Source: Streptococcus pacificus (lineage in GTDB: Bacteria > Bacillota > Bacilli > Lactobacillales > Streptococcaceae). Taken from it: a DNA stretch of 64,000 bases. The notes below the pieces were generated by a model. It was not told the origin of the DNA. It searched no databases and worked only from the letters and a program-made list of their open reading frames with translations. Shown here piece by piece: positions 1-9,632 of the stretch. The translations under genes were made by a program, and so were the position numbers. The number at the start of each line of letters is the position of its first letter. The stretch's first letter is position 1. The DNA is taken from assembly GCF_016481305.1 (NCBI RefSeq), contig NZ_JAENBO010000001.1:496001-560000 (forward strand), given 5' to 3'.

Positions 1-1
1 C

Positions 2-640
2 AAAGAACATTATCCTGCTCAATATCTTGTGGGTGAGGTGGAGTTTCATGGCGCAAGACTTCAAGTTGATAAACGTGTTTTGATTCCAAGGCCTGAAACT
101 GAAGAGTTGGTAGACTTGATTTTAAAAGAAAATCTTGAAGATGACTTAAGCGTTCTTGACATTGGGACTGGTAGTGGAGCGATTGCGATTGCACTTGCTA
201 AAGAAAAACCTTCCTGGTTTGTTACAGCCTCTGATCTTTCTTCTGAGGCACTTGCCTTAGCCAAAGAAAATGCCGATAACAATCAGGTTGAGATTACCTT
301 TAGTCAGTCAGATGTGTTTAGCACTATTAGCGAATCATTTGATCTTATCATTTCAAATCCACCATATATTGCCAAAGAAGCTATTAATGAAGTCGATAGT
401 AATGTGTTACTGCATGAACCACATAGTGCTCTATTTGCTGATAATAATGGTTTAGCCATCTATGAAAAAATTGCCAAAGAAAGTAAAAATCATCTTAAAC
501 AAAATGGCAAAATTTACCTAGAGATTGGATACGAGCAAGGTCAGCTAGTAAAAGAGCTATTCGAAACATCTTTCCCAAGTAAAACCATTCGTATTATAAA
601 GGATTCTTTTGGCCTTGATAGAATGGTGGTGATTCTATGA
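2..640 (+). CDS. prmC: PrmC, release factor glutamine N5-methyltransferase (5' end outside window)
   Basis: The reading frame is open to the first base of the window, so the N-terminal helical domain is only partly present; 212 codons are visible, against roughly 275-280 residues for the family. The SAM-binding motif VLDIGTGSGAIAIAL and the catalytic motif SNPPYI, which holds the glutamine side chain of the substrate, are both intact. The segment HYPAQYLVGEVEF is the typical linker into the Rossmann domain. PrmC methylates the GGQ glutamine of peptide release factors in the cytoplasm. The stop codon overlaps the next start (ATGA), so the two genes are translationally coupled. Confidence 0.95.
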   Translation, partial: KEHYPAQYLVGEVEFHGARLQVDKRVLIPRPETEELVDLILKENLEDDLSVLDIGTGSGAIAIALAKEKPSWFVTASDLSSEALALAKENADNNQVEITFSQSDVFSTISESFDLIISNPPYIAKEAINEVDSNVLLHEPHSALFADNNGLAIYEKIAKESKNHLKQNGKIYLEIGYEQGQLVKELFETSFPSKTIRIIKDSFGLDRMVVIL

Positions 641-1233
641 TGACAAAAGTATCTAAAATTTTAAATGAAGGTGGTGCAGTTGTTCTGCCGACTGAAACCG
701 TTTATGGATTATTTGCAAAAGCCTTTGATAAGAAAGCCGTTGAAAATGTTTACAAATTAAAAAAAAGACCTTTAGAGAAAGCTTTAAATCTAAACATTTC
801 TTCTTATCAAGAAATGTTAGACTACTCAAAGAATCAACCTGCTTATCTTAAAACCTTATACGACCACTTTTTACCAGGCCCTTTAACAATCATCTTAGAA
901 GCTAATGATAAGGTACCTAAATGGCTTAACTCTGGGAAAAAAACTGTTGGTTTTCGAGTACCAAAACATCCCAAAACTCTCCAGTTAATCAAAGAACACG
1001 GTCCTTTAATTGGTCCATCTGCTAATATTTCTGGGAAAGAAAGTGGTGTCTATTTTGATAATATTATGGTATCATTTAAGGGTAGGGTCTCTGGTATAAA
1101 AGACGATGCTTTTTTGACAGGACAAGATTCAACCATTCTTGATTTAACTGATACAAAGGTAAGAATTTTACGCCAAGGTGCTATAACAAAAAACGATATT
1201 TTGTCATATCTACCTGAAATGACATTTGAATAA
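637..1233 (+). CDS. tsaC: TsaC/Sua5-family L-threonylcarbamoyladenylate synthase
   Basis: A 198-residue protein with the YrdC-type signature: PTETVYGL near the start, KKRPLEKAL, then VGFRVPKHP and IGPSANISG. It makes threonylcarbamoyl-AMP from threonine, bicarbonate and ATP, the precursor for t6A37 in tRNAs that read ANN codons. The length fits the short TsaC form without the C-terminal Sua5 domain. It starts inside the prmC stop codon (ATGA) and is followed after 11 bp by glyA, so prmC-tsaC-glyA is probably one transcript, an order common in streptococci. Confidence 0.92.
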   Translation: MMTKVSKILNEGGAVVLPTETVYGLFAKAFDKKAVENVYKLKKRPLEKALNLNISSYQEMLDYSKNQPAYLKTLYDHFLPGPLTIILEANDKVPKWLNSGKKTVGFRVPKHPKTLQLIKEHGPLIGPSANISGKESGVYFDNIMVSFKGRVSGIKDDAFLTGQDSTILDLTDTKVRILRQGAITKNDILSYLPEMTFE

Positions 1234-1244
1234 AAGGAGAAGTT

Positions 1245-2495
1245 ATGATTTTTGATAAAGAAGACTACAAAGCGTTTGACCCAGAGGTCTGGGAAGCCGT
1301 CGTTAAAGAAGAGGAACGCCAGCAAAACAATATTGAACTAATAGCTTCTGAAAATGTTGTTTCAAAAGCAGTTATGGCAGCACAAGGAACAATTCTAACC
1401 AACAAATATGCTGAAGGTTACCCTTCAAAGCGTTATTATGGTGGGACAGATGTTGTTGATGTCATTGAAAACTTAGCGATTGAGCGTGCTAAGGCATTAT
1501 TTGGTGCTTCCTATGCTAATGTGCAACCTCATTCAGGGAGTCAAGCTAATGCCGGTGCTTACATGGCATTAATTGAACCAGGAGATACTGTTCTTGGAAT
1601 GGATTTGGCGGCTGGTGGCCATTTGACTCATGGCGCTTCTGTTAGTTTTTCAGGTAAAACCTATCATTTTGTTTCTTATACACTTAATCCTGAAACTGAG
1701 ATGATTGATTATGACGAATTACAACAATTGGCTAATGAGCATCAGCCAAAACTCATTGTTGCAGGTGCTTCTGCCTATTCAAGAACTTTAGATTTTGAAA
1801 AATTCCGTGCGATTGCCGATAGTGTCAATGCTTATCTAGTGGTTGACATGGCCCATATTGCAGGCTTAGTAGCTGCTGGTTATCATCCTAACCCAATGCC
1901 TTATGCACATGTTGTTACATCAACAACCCACAAAACACTTAGAGGTCCACGTGGTGGTTTGATTCTAACAAATGACGAAGCAATTGCTAAAAAAATTAAT
2001 TCAGCTATTTTCCCTGGTCTTCAAGGAGGACCATTAGAACACGTCATTGCAGCAAAAGCAGTTGCTTTTAAAGAAGCACTTGATCCTGAATTTAAAACTT
2101 ATATTAAAAATGTCGTCGCAAATGCTAAAGCTATGGCAGAAGTATTTGCAAAAAATGACAATTTCCGTGTGATCTCTGGTGGTACAGACAATCATCTCTT
2201 TTTAGTAGATGTCACCAAAGTTATCGAAAATGGGAAATTGGCGCAAAATGTTCTAGAAGAAGTGAATATTACTCTAAACAAGAACTCAATTCCTTTTGAA
2301 ACACTATCACCCTTTAAAACGTCAGGTATCAGAATTGGAACACCTGCCATTACTAGCCGTGGCATGGGCGAAAAAGAGAGTGTTAGAATCGCTGAGCTCA
2401 TGATTAAAGTATTAGAAAATCATGATGATCAGTCTGTATTAAATGATGTTAAAGCTGAAATTAAAGCCTTAACAGATGCTTTTCCATTATACTAA
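1245..2495 (+). CDS. glyA: GlyA, serine hydroxymethyltransferase
   Basis: The 416 residues match the family length. The PLP-binding segment [14 protein letters not shown] places the Schiff-base lysine at about residue 230, and the substrate-loop sequence [10 protein letters not shown] is near residue 31. The enzyme converts serine and tetrahydrofolate to glycine and 5,10-methylene-THF, the main one-carbon entry point; fhs further along the window feeds the same pool from formate. An AAAAGGAG ribosome site lies just upstream of the ATG. Confidence 0.97.
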   Translation: MIFDKEDYKAFDPEVWEAVVKEEERQQNNIELIASENVVSKAVMAAQGTILTNKYAEGYPSKRYYGGTDVVDVIENLAIERAKALFGASYANVQPHSGSQANAGAYMALIEPGDTVLGMDLAAGGHLTHGASVSFSGKTYHFVSYTLNPETEMIDYDELQQLANEHQPKLIVAGASAYSRTLDFEKFRAIADSVNAYLVVDMAHIAGLVAAGYHPNPMPYAHVVTSTTHKTLRGPRGGLILTNDEAIAKKINSAIFPGLQGGPLEHVIAAKAVAFKEALDPEFKTYIKNVVANAKAMAEVFAKNDNFRVISGGTDNHLFLVDVTKVIENGKLAQNVLEEVNITLNKNSIPFETLSPFKTSGIRIGTPAITSRGMGEKESVRIAELMIKVLENHDDQSVLNDVKAEIKALTDAFPLY

Positions 2496-2596
2496 TTTGG
2501 AAATAGTCACATCCATCTAAAATGGTCATTTAATAGTATCTTATGTTCAAATGGAATGAAATGTTGCATAGTTTTGTAAGTAATAAAGAAAGATAA

Positions 2597-3208
2597 ATGC
2601 AGATGATTAAAAAACTAAGAACTATTGTCATCATTCTTTTCTTGCTTTTTATTGGTTACCATTCCATAACCGTTTACCAGAATGTTAAAACCGTTCTCAC
2701 CTATCGAACAATGGTTAGAGACGTTTTGGCTGAAAATGATACGCCTGCAAATGAAGACCTCATTTTGGCAATGATTTACACTGAAACCAAAGGTCGTGAA
2801 GGGGATGTGATGCAATCCAGTGAAAGCTCTACAGGAGAAGTTGGGACAATCACTGACAATAAAGAAAGCATCAGACAAGGTGTTGCTGTTTTATCAGAAA
2901 ATCTAATAGAAGCTGAAAAATCTGATGTTGATGTATGGACTGCTGTTCAAGCCTATAATTTTGGGCAATCCTATATTTCCTACATTTCAAAAAATGGCGG
3001 AGTAAATACGATTGAACTTGCAAAGATATACTCTAGAGATGTTGTTGCTCCAAGTTTAGGCAACGATAAAAAAGAAACTTACAACTACTACACACTTGTT
3101 TCATTGTTTTACGGTGATGGTAAGCTCTACCGTAATGGAGGCAATAGTTACTACGCCAAACAAGTGCAGATGAACCTCTACTTGATTAAACTCGTCAGTT
3201 TATTTTAA
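2597..3208 (+). CDS. pvaA: PvaA-like lysozyme-family protein, membrane anchored
   Basis: 203 residues with an N-terminal membrane anchor (about residues 8-27) and a lysozyme-like domain resembling pneumococcal vaccine antigen A and the CwlT lysozyme family. The probable catalytic acid is E63 in IYTETKG, and VQAYNFG lies in the substrate cleft. It would act outside the membrane on peptidoglycan glycan strands. The position downstream of glyA agrees with the streptococcal arrangement I know. The start ATGCAGATG is chosen as the first ATG before the hydrophobic segment; the second ATG two codons later is also possible. Confidence 0.8.
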   Translation: MQMIKKLRTIVIILFLLFIGYHSITVYQNVKTVLTYRTMVRDVLAENDTPANEDLILAMIYTETKGREGDVMQSSESSTGEVGTITDNKESIRQGVAVLSENLIEAEKSDVDVWTAVQAYNFGQSYISYISKNGGVNTIELAKIYSRDVVAPSLGNDKKETYNYYTLVSLFYGDGKLYRNGGNSYYAKQVQMNLYLIKLVSLF

Positions 3209-3226
3209 TCAGCAGGTGATACTAGT

Positions 3227-4951
3227 ATGAAAATCTTATTTAAGTATTTTAAGGGCACTATAAAAGAGGCTATTTTAGCCCCATTACTCAAATTATTGGA
3301 AGCTTTGTTTGAGTTGGCTGTGCCTTTAATCCTTGCTTTTATCATTGATACTATAATCCCAAGCAAGAATAATAATCTTCTATTAGTGATGATTATTATT
3401 CTCTTTTTGCTTGCTTTTTTTAATATTATAGTGGCTGTCATTGCGCAATACTATTCTTCAAAAGTAGCAACACACTATACAAAGAATCTCAGTAAAGCTT
3501 TATTTGAAAAAATACTTGGACTTTCCTATACAGAATCATCAATCAGCTCAGGTGAACTTATTTCACGATTGTTAAATGATACGCTTTACATTCAAATTGG
3601 CATCAATCTTTTTTTACGATTATTCTTAAGAGCTCCTGTTATTATTTTCGGCTCATTAATACTAGCCTTTTCAATAAATAAGAAGATTGCCTTTGAATTT
3701 TTGATCATGCTGTTAGGCTTACTGTTCATTATATATTTAATCTCTCGCTTTTTAGTCCCTGTTTATCAAAAAATGAAAAGAACTCTTGACCGAATGACTT
3801 CATTGATTAGTGAACAGGTGATGGGGATGCGCGTTATTCGTTCTTACCACAAAACGGATCAAGAACTAAGCGTTTTTGAAAATGAAACCAGGGAAAACTT
3901 TCGACAACAAATTAAAGCAAGTTATCTCACTAGTCTACTTAATCCTTTGACGTTTACTATCATTAACGTTACCTTGATTGTTATTATTTGGCAGGGACAT
4001 CTTGCTGTCTTAACAAAAGAGTTGAGTGTTGGAGTTGTTGTGGCACTGATTAACTATCTTCTACAGATTTTAATTGAAACTGTTAAATTAACAACGCTTG
4101 TTTCTGCTGTTAACCAATCCTTTGTTAGTTCACGTAGACTCCTTGATTTGCTAGAGCTTAAAGAAAGGGTAAATACCTCATTACATAACATAGAGTTGCC
4201 TAAAGACGATGACGTTTCTCTGGTGGTTAATAAGGTTAGTTTTTCCTACCCGAATTCTCAAAAAATGGCTATTAAAGAGATAGATTTTTCACTGAAACCT
4301 CATGAAACACTAGGCATCATAGGGGGCACTAGTTCTGGCAAAAGTACCTTGCTTCACCTTTTAGCAGGTCTTTTACTTCCTAGTCAGGGGCAAATAGAAC
4401 TTTATTACCACAATAAAACCCCAAAAACACTGAAGGAATTTTCTCAATGGGTTAGTTTATCCCCTCAAAAACCTCAATTATTTGAAGGGAGTCTAAGAGA
4501 TAATCTTGAACTCGGACAAAGTCGGTCATTAAGTGAAGAAGAGCTGTGGCAAGCTCTTGATATTGCACAAGCGAGCGAATTTGTTGAAAAAGAATCTCTC
4601 AAATTAGATAGTCCTGTGGAACAGTATGGTCAAAATTATTCTGGCGGCCAAAAACAGCGGTTGACCCTTGCAAGAAGTTTGGTTGATAAAAAACCTTTCT
4701 TATTACTTGATAATCCAACCTCCTCCTTGGATTACTTGACTGAAAAAAAGGTACTAGATGCTCTTCATCACCTATCTTTCTTTCAAAATATGATTATTGT
4801 CTCACAACATTATCATGTTATTAGTCGCTGTGATAAGATCTTAGTCTTAGATAACGGCAACCAGGTTGGTTTGGGCAGTCATAAAGAGCTACTAGAGACT
4901 AATCCTTACTATCAAGCCATCTATCAAACGCAAAAAAAGGGAGGTGAATAA
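3227..4951 (+). CDS. ABC exporter half-transporter, subunit with degenerate ATPase site
   Basis: 574 residues: a six-helix exporter membrane domain (about 1-310) followed by a nucleotide-binding domain. Walker A GTSSGKST is near residue 365 and the signature YSGGQKQR near 470. After Walker B (LLLD) the catalytic glutamate is replaced by Asn (DNPTSSLD), and the H-loop reads VSQHY, apparently with Gln where His is expected. This is the pattern of the non-hydrolytic subunit of heterodimeric ABCB-type exporters; the partner is the next gene. The substrate cannot be told from sequence; multidrug or lipid export is usual in the family. Confidence 0.88.
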   Translation: MKILFKYFKGTIKEAILAPLLKLLEALFELAVPLILAFIIDTIIPSKNNNLLLVMIIILFLLAFFNIIVAVIAQYYSSKVATHYTKNLSKALFEKILGLSYTESSISSGELISRLLNDTLYIQIGINLFLRLFLRAPVIIFGSLILAFSINKKIAFEFLIMLLGLLFIIYLISRFLVPVYQKMKRTLDRMTSLISEQVMGMRVIRSYHKTDQELSVFENETRENFRQQIKASYLTSLLNPLTFTIINVTLIVIIWQGHLAVLTKELSVGVVVALINYLLQILIETVKLTTLVSAVNQSFVSSRRLLDLLELKERVNTSLHNIELPKDDDVSLVVNKVSFSYPNSQKMAIKEIDFSLKPHETLGIIGGTSSGKSTLLHLLAGLLLPSQGQIELYYHNKTPKTLKEFSQWVSLSPQKPQLFEGSLRDNLELGQSRSLSEEELWQALDIAQASEFVEKESLKLDSPVEQYGQNYSGGQKQRLTLARSLVDKKPFLLLDNPTSSLDYLTEKKVLDALHHLSFFQNMIIVSQHYHVISRCDKILVLDNGNQVGLGSHKELLETNPYYQAIYQTQKKGGE

Positions 4952-4952
4952 A

Positions 4953-6674
4953 ATGAAAAAGACTACAATGAGTCGTTTACTTTATTCTTTTTTACAGACA
5001 CCTTTTCGCTTGATAAGCTTGATAATTGTTTCTATTGTACATGTTTCATTAGCTGTGTATCTTCCTGTCTTAATAGGAGAAGCAGTTGATTTTATTGGTC
5101 AAAAAAATAACACACAAACGCTTATCTCCCTTCTTTTCTCCATGCTTTTTGTAATTATAGCCCATTCTTTGTTTTTATGGTTTTCAGGCTTAATTGCTCA
5201 AAAAATGGTCTTTCAGTATGGGAAAAATCTAAAAAATGAACTAATGGCACGTCTCCATCAATTACCAATTCCGGTTTTTGACAACTATACAACAGGTGAT
5301 TTAATCAGTCGTGCTACAACAGACATTGAACAATTGACAAATGGCTTGTTATTGGTATTTGAGCAATTTTTGACGGGCTTATTGACACTTATTTTTCTCA
5401 TTTTTTCAATGGCCAACTTAGATGGTGTAATGCTCGCAATGGTTTTATTTCTTACACCATTAACCTTACTTGTCGCCAATTTTATTGGTAAAAGAAGTTA
5501 TCATTTTTACGAAAAACAATTAATGGCTCGAAAAAAAGAAAGCCAATTAATTGAAGAAGTGGTTAGACAAAAATCATTGATTCAATTATTCAATGCCAAA
5601 GAGAAATTTTTAAATCTTTTTGATAAGCGGATAGAAGACTATACTTTGGCATCTCAAAAAGCAACTTTTTATTCCTCAACAGTTAATCCAGTGACAAGAT
5701 TCTTAAACAGTCTTATATATGCTCTCTTAATTGGAGTTGGCGCATTGAGAATTTTGCATGGCTTTCTATCTCTTGGGCAATTAGTTACTTTTTTAAATTA
5801 TGCTAAGCAGTATAGTAAACCATTTAATGACATCTCTAGCGTTCTATCAGAATTACAAGGCGCTTTAGCTTGTGCCGAAAGACTTTATGAACTCATTGAT
5901 GCTAAAAATGATATAGAGACTTCAGAAAATCAAAGCAATAAAACACTCAATCTCAAAGAAAAAATTACTTTTGAGAATATCAATTTTTCCTACCAAAAAG
6001 GGCATAGGGTTTTAAAGGATATTTCGTTTAGTATTAATCCAGGAGAAACAGTAGCTATTGTTGGACCAACTGGTTCAGGTAAAACAACGCTAATTAACTT
6101 ATTAATGCGTTTTTATTCGCCTGATAGTGGTAGCATTCTATTTGGTGATACGGCTATTCAAGCATTAGATAAAAAAGAGTTTTATCAAAAAATTGGAATG
6201 GTCGCTCAAACAACTTGGTTAAAAAAAGCCAGTGTTTTTGATAATATTTCCTATGCTTATCCAAATAGTGACAAACTTTCTGTTGAAAAAGCAGCTAAAT
6301 TAGCAAACGCAGATCACTTTATTCAGCAATTACCAGATGGTTATGATACCTTATTAGATGAATCCCAAACAAGTTTGTCTGAAGGGCAAAGACAGTTGAT
6401 TAGTATTGCAAGAGTGTTTTTAAAAGCCCCTGAGTTACTAATACTTGATGAGGCAACTTCATCAATAGATGCCAATACAGAAGTATTAGTACAAAATGCG
6501 CTACAAAAATTAATGGCTGGCAAAACAAGTATTATTATTGCCCATCGCCTTTCAACGATTATGAAAGCTGACAATATTATTGTCTTAAAGGACGGAAGAC
6601 TTGTAGAATCAGGAAATCATCAAGAATTAATGACTAGAAAAGGTCTTTATTATGAAATGTATCAGAGCCATTAA
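4953..6674 (+). CDS. ABC exporter half-transporter, catalytic subunit
   Basis: 573 residues from the ATG at 4953, preferred over the in-frame GTG at 4944 because AAGGGAGG (4937-4944) is correctly spaced for it. Six-helix membrane domain, then Walker A GPTGSGKT (about residue 370), Walker B LLILDEATSS with the catalytic Glu, and H-loop IIAHRLST. The signature is LSEGQ rather than LSGGQ. In the dimer, its intact Walker B pairs with the intact YSGGQ of the upstream subunit (active site), while its altered signature pairs with the degenerate Walker B of that subunit. The two genes are separated by one base. Confidence 0.9.
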   Translation: MKKTTMSRLLYSFLQTPFRLISLIIVSIVHVSLAVYLPVLIGEAVDFIGQKNNTQTLISLLFSMLFVIIAHSLFLWFSGLIAQKMVFQYGKNLKNELMARLHQLPIPVFDNYTTGDLISRATTDIEQLTNGLLLVFEQFLTGLLTLIFLIFSMANLDGVMLAMVLFLTPLTLLVANFIGKRSYHFYEKQLMARKKESQLIEEVVRQKSLIQLFNAKEKFLNLFDKRIEDYTLASQKATFYSSTVNPVTRFLNSLIYALLIGVGALRILHGFLSLGQLVTFLNYAKQYSKPFNDISSVLSELQGALACAERLYELIDAKNDIETSENQSNKTLNLKEKITFENINFSYQKGHRVLKDISFSINPGETVAIVGPTGSGKTTLINLLMRFYSPDSGSILFGDTAIQALDKKEFYQKIGMVAQTTWLKKASVFDNISYAYPNSDKLSVEKAAKLANADHFIQQLPDGYDTLLDESQTSLSEGQRQLISIARVFLKAPELLILDEATSSIDANTEVLVQNALQKLMAGKTSIIIAHRLSTIMKADNIIVLKDGRLVESGNHQELMTRKGLYYEMYQSH

Positions 6675-6676
6675 TT

Positions 6677-6712
6677 AAAAAAGGATTTGAAGCTAGCTTC
6701 AAATCCTTTTTT
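6677..6712. terminator. Bidirectional terminator between ABC exporter and pgm
   Basis: A perfect 36-bp palindrome, arms of 18 (AAAAAAGGATTTGAAGCT and its complement), with A- and T-runs on both sides. It can end both the + strand exporter operon and the - strand pgm transcript, which converge here. Confidence 0.93.
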
Positions 6713-6713
6713 G

Positions 6714-8432
6714 TTATTTAATAAACTGATTAATTTCTTTTTCGATGCTATCGATTTTTGCTTGTGAGTCTTCAAGTTTTTTTCCAACTGTTGCAATATA
6801 GAATTTAATTTTTGGTTCAGTACCTGAAGGTCTAACAGCAAACCAAGAATCATCAGCAAGAGTATATTTTAAAACATCACTAGGAGGAGTAGAAAGAGAA
6901 GTAACATTCCCTTTTTCGTCAGTGGCTGTTTGTTTTTTAAAGTCTTCAACTTTTACAATGGCAGTTTGATTAAAGCTGCTTGGCGCATTATCACGGAATT
7001 TGCTCATAATAGTTTTAATTTGACTAGCACCATCCACTCCAGAAAGCTCAAGTGAGATTGTTTTTTCAGAGAAGTAACCATATTCTTGATAGATTTCAGC
7101 TATGCCATCTGCTAAGGTTAACCCTCTTGAACGATAATAGGCAGCAATTTCAGCAATCAATAAAACAGCCTGAATAGCGTCTTTGTCACGAACAAATGGT
7201 TTTACAAGGTAACCAAAGCTTTCTTCAAAGCCAAACATATAAGTGTATTTGCCAGTATCTTCAAATTCTTGAATTTTTTCAGCAATAAACTTAAAGCCGG
7301 TTAACACATTAAACATAGTAGCATTATAACTTTCAGCAATCTTTGTCACCAATTCTGTTGAAACAATTGATTTAGCCAAAGCTGCATTAGCAGGTAAAGT
7401 ACCAGCTTGTTTATGTGCTTCTAAAATATATTTTGCCATAATGGCACCAATTTGATTACCAGATAAGTTTTGGTAACTACCATCGGCTAAACGAATTTCA
7501 ACGCCAAGACGGTCAGCATCAGGATCTGTTGCAATCAAAACATCAGCATCAATCTCACGACCAAGCTGTTCAGCAAGAGCAAATGCTGCTTGACTTTCTG
7601 GATTTGGTGATTTGACTGTTGAAAAATCAGGGTCAGCAGTTGCTTGGCTTTCAACAATAGCAACAGAATCAAACCCAGCTTGTGCTAAAGCACGTCGTGC
7701 AAGCATTTCACCAGTTCCATGAAGCGGGGTATAGACAATTTTCATGTCTTTGCCGTATTCTTCAATAAGTTTTTGGTTAATAGTAACTGTTTTAACTTCT
7801 TTTAAGTATTCACTATCAACATCTTCTGCAATGATTTGAATCACACCACTGTCTTTTTGAGCGTCAAAATCAGCGATAGCAATTTCAAAAGGATTGTCAA
7901 TCGCACGAATATAATTGGTTAAAGCATCCGCATCAGCTGGAGGCATTTGACCACCATCTTCGCCATAAACCTTATAACCATTAAAAGGAGCAGGGTTATG
8001 ACTGGCTGTTATCATAATACCAGCAATGGCATTTAAATGACGAACTGCAAAAGATAATTCAGGAGTTGGTCGAAGACTTTCAAAAACATAAGACTTAATA
8101 CCGTGTTGTGCTAAGACACTAGCAGCGTCCTTTGCAAACTCTGGAGAGAAGTGTCTTGAATCATAAGCAATAGCAACACCTCTTTTTTTAGCTTCTTCAC
8201 CTTTTTCTTCAATAAGTTGAGCCAAACCTTCAGTTGCCTGACGAACAACAAAAATATTAATACGGTTAGTGCCGGCTCCAATGAGTGCTCTCATACCAGC
8301 TGTACCAAACTCAAGGTTGGTATAAAAGGCATCTTCCTTTGTTTTTTCATCCATTTCAAGGAGCTCATCATGTAAATATTTGGGAAGATTTGGTTCATTT
8401 AACCATTTCTTAAAATTATCAGTATAGGTCAT
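6714..8432 (-). CDS. pgm: Phosphoglucomutase / phosphomannomutase family
   Basis: 572 residues, a four-domain alpha-D-phosphohexomutase. The phosphoserine loop TASHNP places the active serine at residue 144; the metal-binding loop DPDADR follows near 305, and the phosphate-binding loop RPSGTEPKIKFY is near the C-terminus. It interconverts glucose-1-P and glucose-6-P, supplying UDP-glucose for capsule, teichoic acid and glycolipid precursors. An AGAGG ribosome site precedes the ATG. Transcribed alone, against the surrounding + strand genes. Confidence 0.93.
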   Translation of the reverse strand: MTYTDNFKKWLNEPNLPKYLHDELLEMDEKTKEDAFYTNLEFGTAGMRALIGAGTNRINIFVVRQATEGLAQLIEEKGEEAKKRGVAIAYDSRHFSPEFAKDAASVLAQHGIKSYVFESLRPTPELSFAVRHLNAIAGIMITASHNPAPFNGYKVYGEDGGQMPPADADALTNYIRAIDNPFEIAIADFDAQKDSGVIQIIAEDVDSEYLKEVKTVTINQKLIEEYGKDMKIVYTPLHGTGEMLARRALAQAGFDSVAIVESQATADPDFSTVKSPNPESQAAFALAEQLGREIDADVLIATDPDADRLGVEIRLADGSYQNLSGNQIGAIMAKYILEAHKQAGTLPANAALAKSIVSTELVTKIAESYNATMFNVLTGFKFIAEKIQEFEDTGKYTYMFGFEESFGYLVKPFVRDKDAIQAVLLIAEIAAYYRSRGLTLADGIAEIYQEYGYFSEKTISLELSGVDGASQIKTIMSKFRDNAPSSFNQTAIVKVEDFKKQTATDEKGNVTSLSTPPSDVLKYTLADDSWFAVRPSGTEPKIKFYIATVGKKLEDSQAKIDSIEKEINQFIK

Positions 8433-8491
8433 CTTTTTTACCTCTTTCTAAATACTTAAGCGCTTTAATTATACCATGTTTAAAATTAAAA

Positions 8492-8509
8492 ATCACGGTT
8501 ACCCGTGAT
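8492..8509 (-). terminator. Terminator of the coaB-coaC-ECF operon
   Basis: Read on the - strand, the stem ATCACGG/CCGTGAT is followed by TTTTTAATTTT. It lies 6 bp beyond the stop codon of the ECF gene and upstream of pgm, so pgm should have its own promoter or depend on read-through. Confidence 0.8.
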
Positions 8510-8514
8510 AAATT

Positions 8515-9081
8515 TTAGATTTTTTCTATTCTTGGCACAATAATACTTGTCATAAATGATGCAATTATGAGTTCCGCAATTGAATTACTTGAAATCACGG
8601 TTGCCAATAATTTTTGAATATTACCATCATAAACCGTTGAAAAGAGAAGAAAAATACCGGTTAACACAAAAATTGTATTTGTCAAAGAACCAATACCACC
8701 TGCAACAAGAAGTCCTGCTTTGTTTTTCATCATTTTATATACAAAATATGGGAAAATACCAATCAGTACACGAGGTAGAAGCGCAATGACTAGTGATGCA
8801 AAGTTTCCTCCAGGAACAAACGGTGAAAATAAGTAACTAGTCGGCAATATAATAATCGTATTAGTGATAACACTCATAAGTCCCATTAAAGCTCCTAAAA
8901 CACTACCTACTTTAGGACCATAGATGATTGAGGCAATAATAACCGGGATATGAACAAGTGTTGGCTTGATAGGAAGTGGAAGCCAGTTAAAAATAAAGGA
9001 ACTTAATAGGTGAATGACAAGCATAACGGCAAAAAAGATAGCAATAGTAGCAATAGATTGTGATTGTTTCTTATTTCTCAT
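8515..9081 (-). CDS. ECF transporter S component, probably for pantothenate
   Basis: 188 residues, very hydrophobic with about six membrane segments (for example IFFAVMLVIHLLSSFIF and GSVLGALMGLMSVITNT), the size and character of an energy-coupling-factor substrate-binding subunit. S components of this type bind a vitamin and share an ECF ATPase/EcfT module encoded elsewhere. Its start overlaps the coaC stop (ATGA), and the two upstream genes make coenzyme A from phosphopantothenate, so pantothenate or a related precursor is the likely ligand (PanT-like). The ligand is inference from context. Confidence 0.78.
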   Translation of the reverse strand: MRNKKQSQSIATIAIFFAVMLVIHLLSSFIFNWLPLPIKPTLVHIPVIIASIIYGPKVGSVLGALMGLMSVITNTIIILPTSYLFSPFVPGGNFASLVIALLPRVLIGIFPYFVYKMMKNKAGLLVAGGIGSLTNTIFVLTGIFLLFSTVYDGNIQKLLATVISSNSIAELIIASFMTSIIVPRIEKI

Positions 9082-9632
9082 TTAAAATACTCCTCAACTG
9101 TAGTTATAATGTCATCAAGATTGGCTAAAGCCCCTTTTCCTACATCACCACAAGCAAGTAGTGATGATTTAGGTGGAATTTCACGATAATCAATTTCTTT
9201 TAAAATTTCCAAATTTTTTTGAGTAATAGGATGTTCATACATTTTAGTGTTCATAGCAGGCGCTAACAACTTAGGAACATTTGTTGGTAATGCAAGTGCA
9301 GTTCCAGTGACAATATTATCTGCTAATCCATTGGCTAATTTAGCAATTGTATTGGCACTTGCAGGTGCTACTATAAATAAGTCACTTTGTTTTCCCAATT
9401 GAATATGGTTAACAAATCTAGGATCATCTTCAGCCATAATATCCAAATGCACAGGATTGCTAGATAAGACTTGTAATGTTAATGGGGTAATAAAATGAGT
9501 CGCTTTTTCAGTCATTAAGACCTGAACATTGTACCCTCTTTTTTTCAATTGACTAACTAAATCAGTCGCCTTATAGGCAGAGATACTACCAGTAATAGCT
9601 AAAGTAATCGTTGGATATAGACCTTTAGGCAT
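9078..9632 (-). CDS. coaC: CoaC, phosphopantothenoylcysteine decarboxylase
   Basis: 184 residues, a flavoprotein of the HFCD family. Visible are the FMN-binding start LAITGSISAYKA, the likely active-site His in FVNHIQLG, the substrate clamp PAMNTKMYEHP and the reactive Cys in SLLACGDVGKG. It decarboxylates 4'-phosphopantothenoylcysteine to 4'-phosphopantetheine. In many bacteria CoaB and CoaC are one polypeptide; here, as in other streptococci, they are two genes overlapping by 8 bp. Confidence 0.94.
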   Translation of the reverse strand: MPKGLYPTITLAITGSISAYKATDLVSQLKKRGYNVQVLMTEKATHFITPLTLQVLSSNPVHLDIMAEDDPRFVNHIQLGKQSDLFIVAPASANTIAKLANGLADNIVTGTALALPTNVPKLLAPAMNTKMYEHPITQKNLEILKEIDYREIPPKSSLLACGDVGKGALANLDDIITTVEEYFK

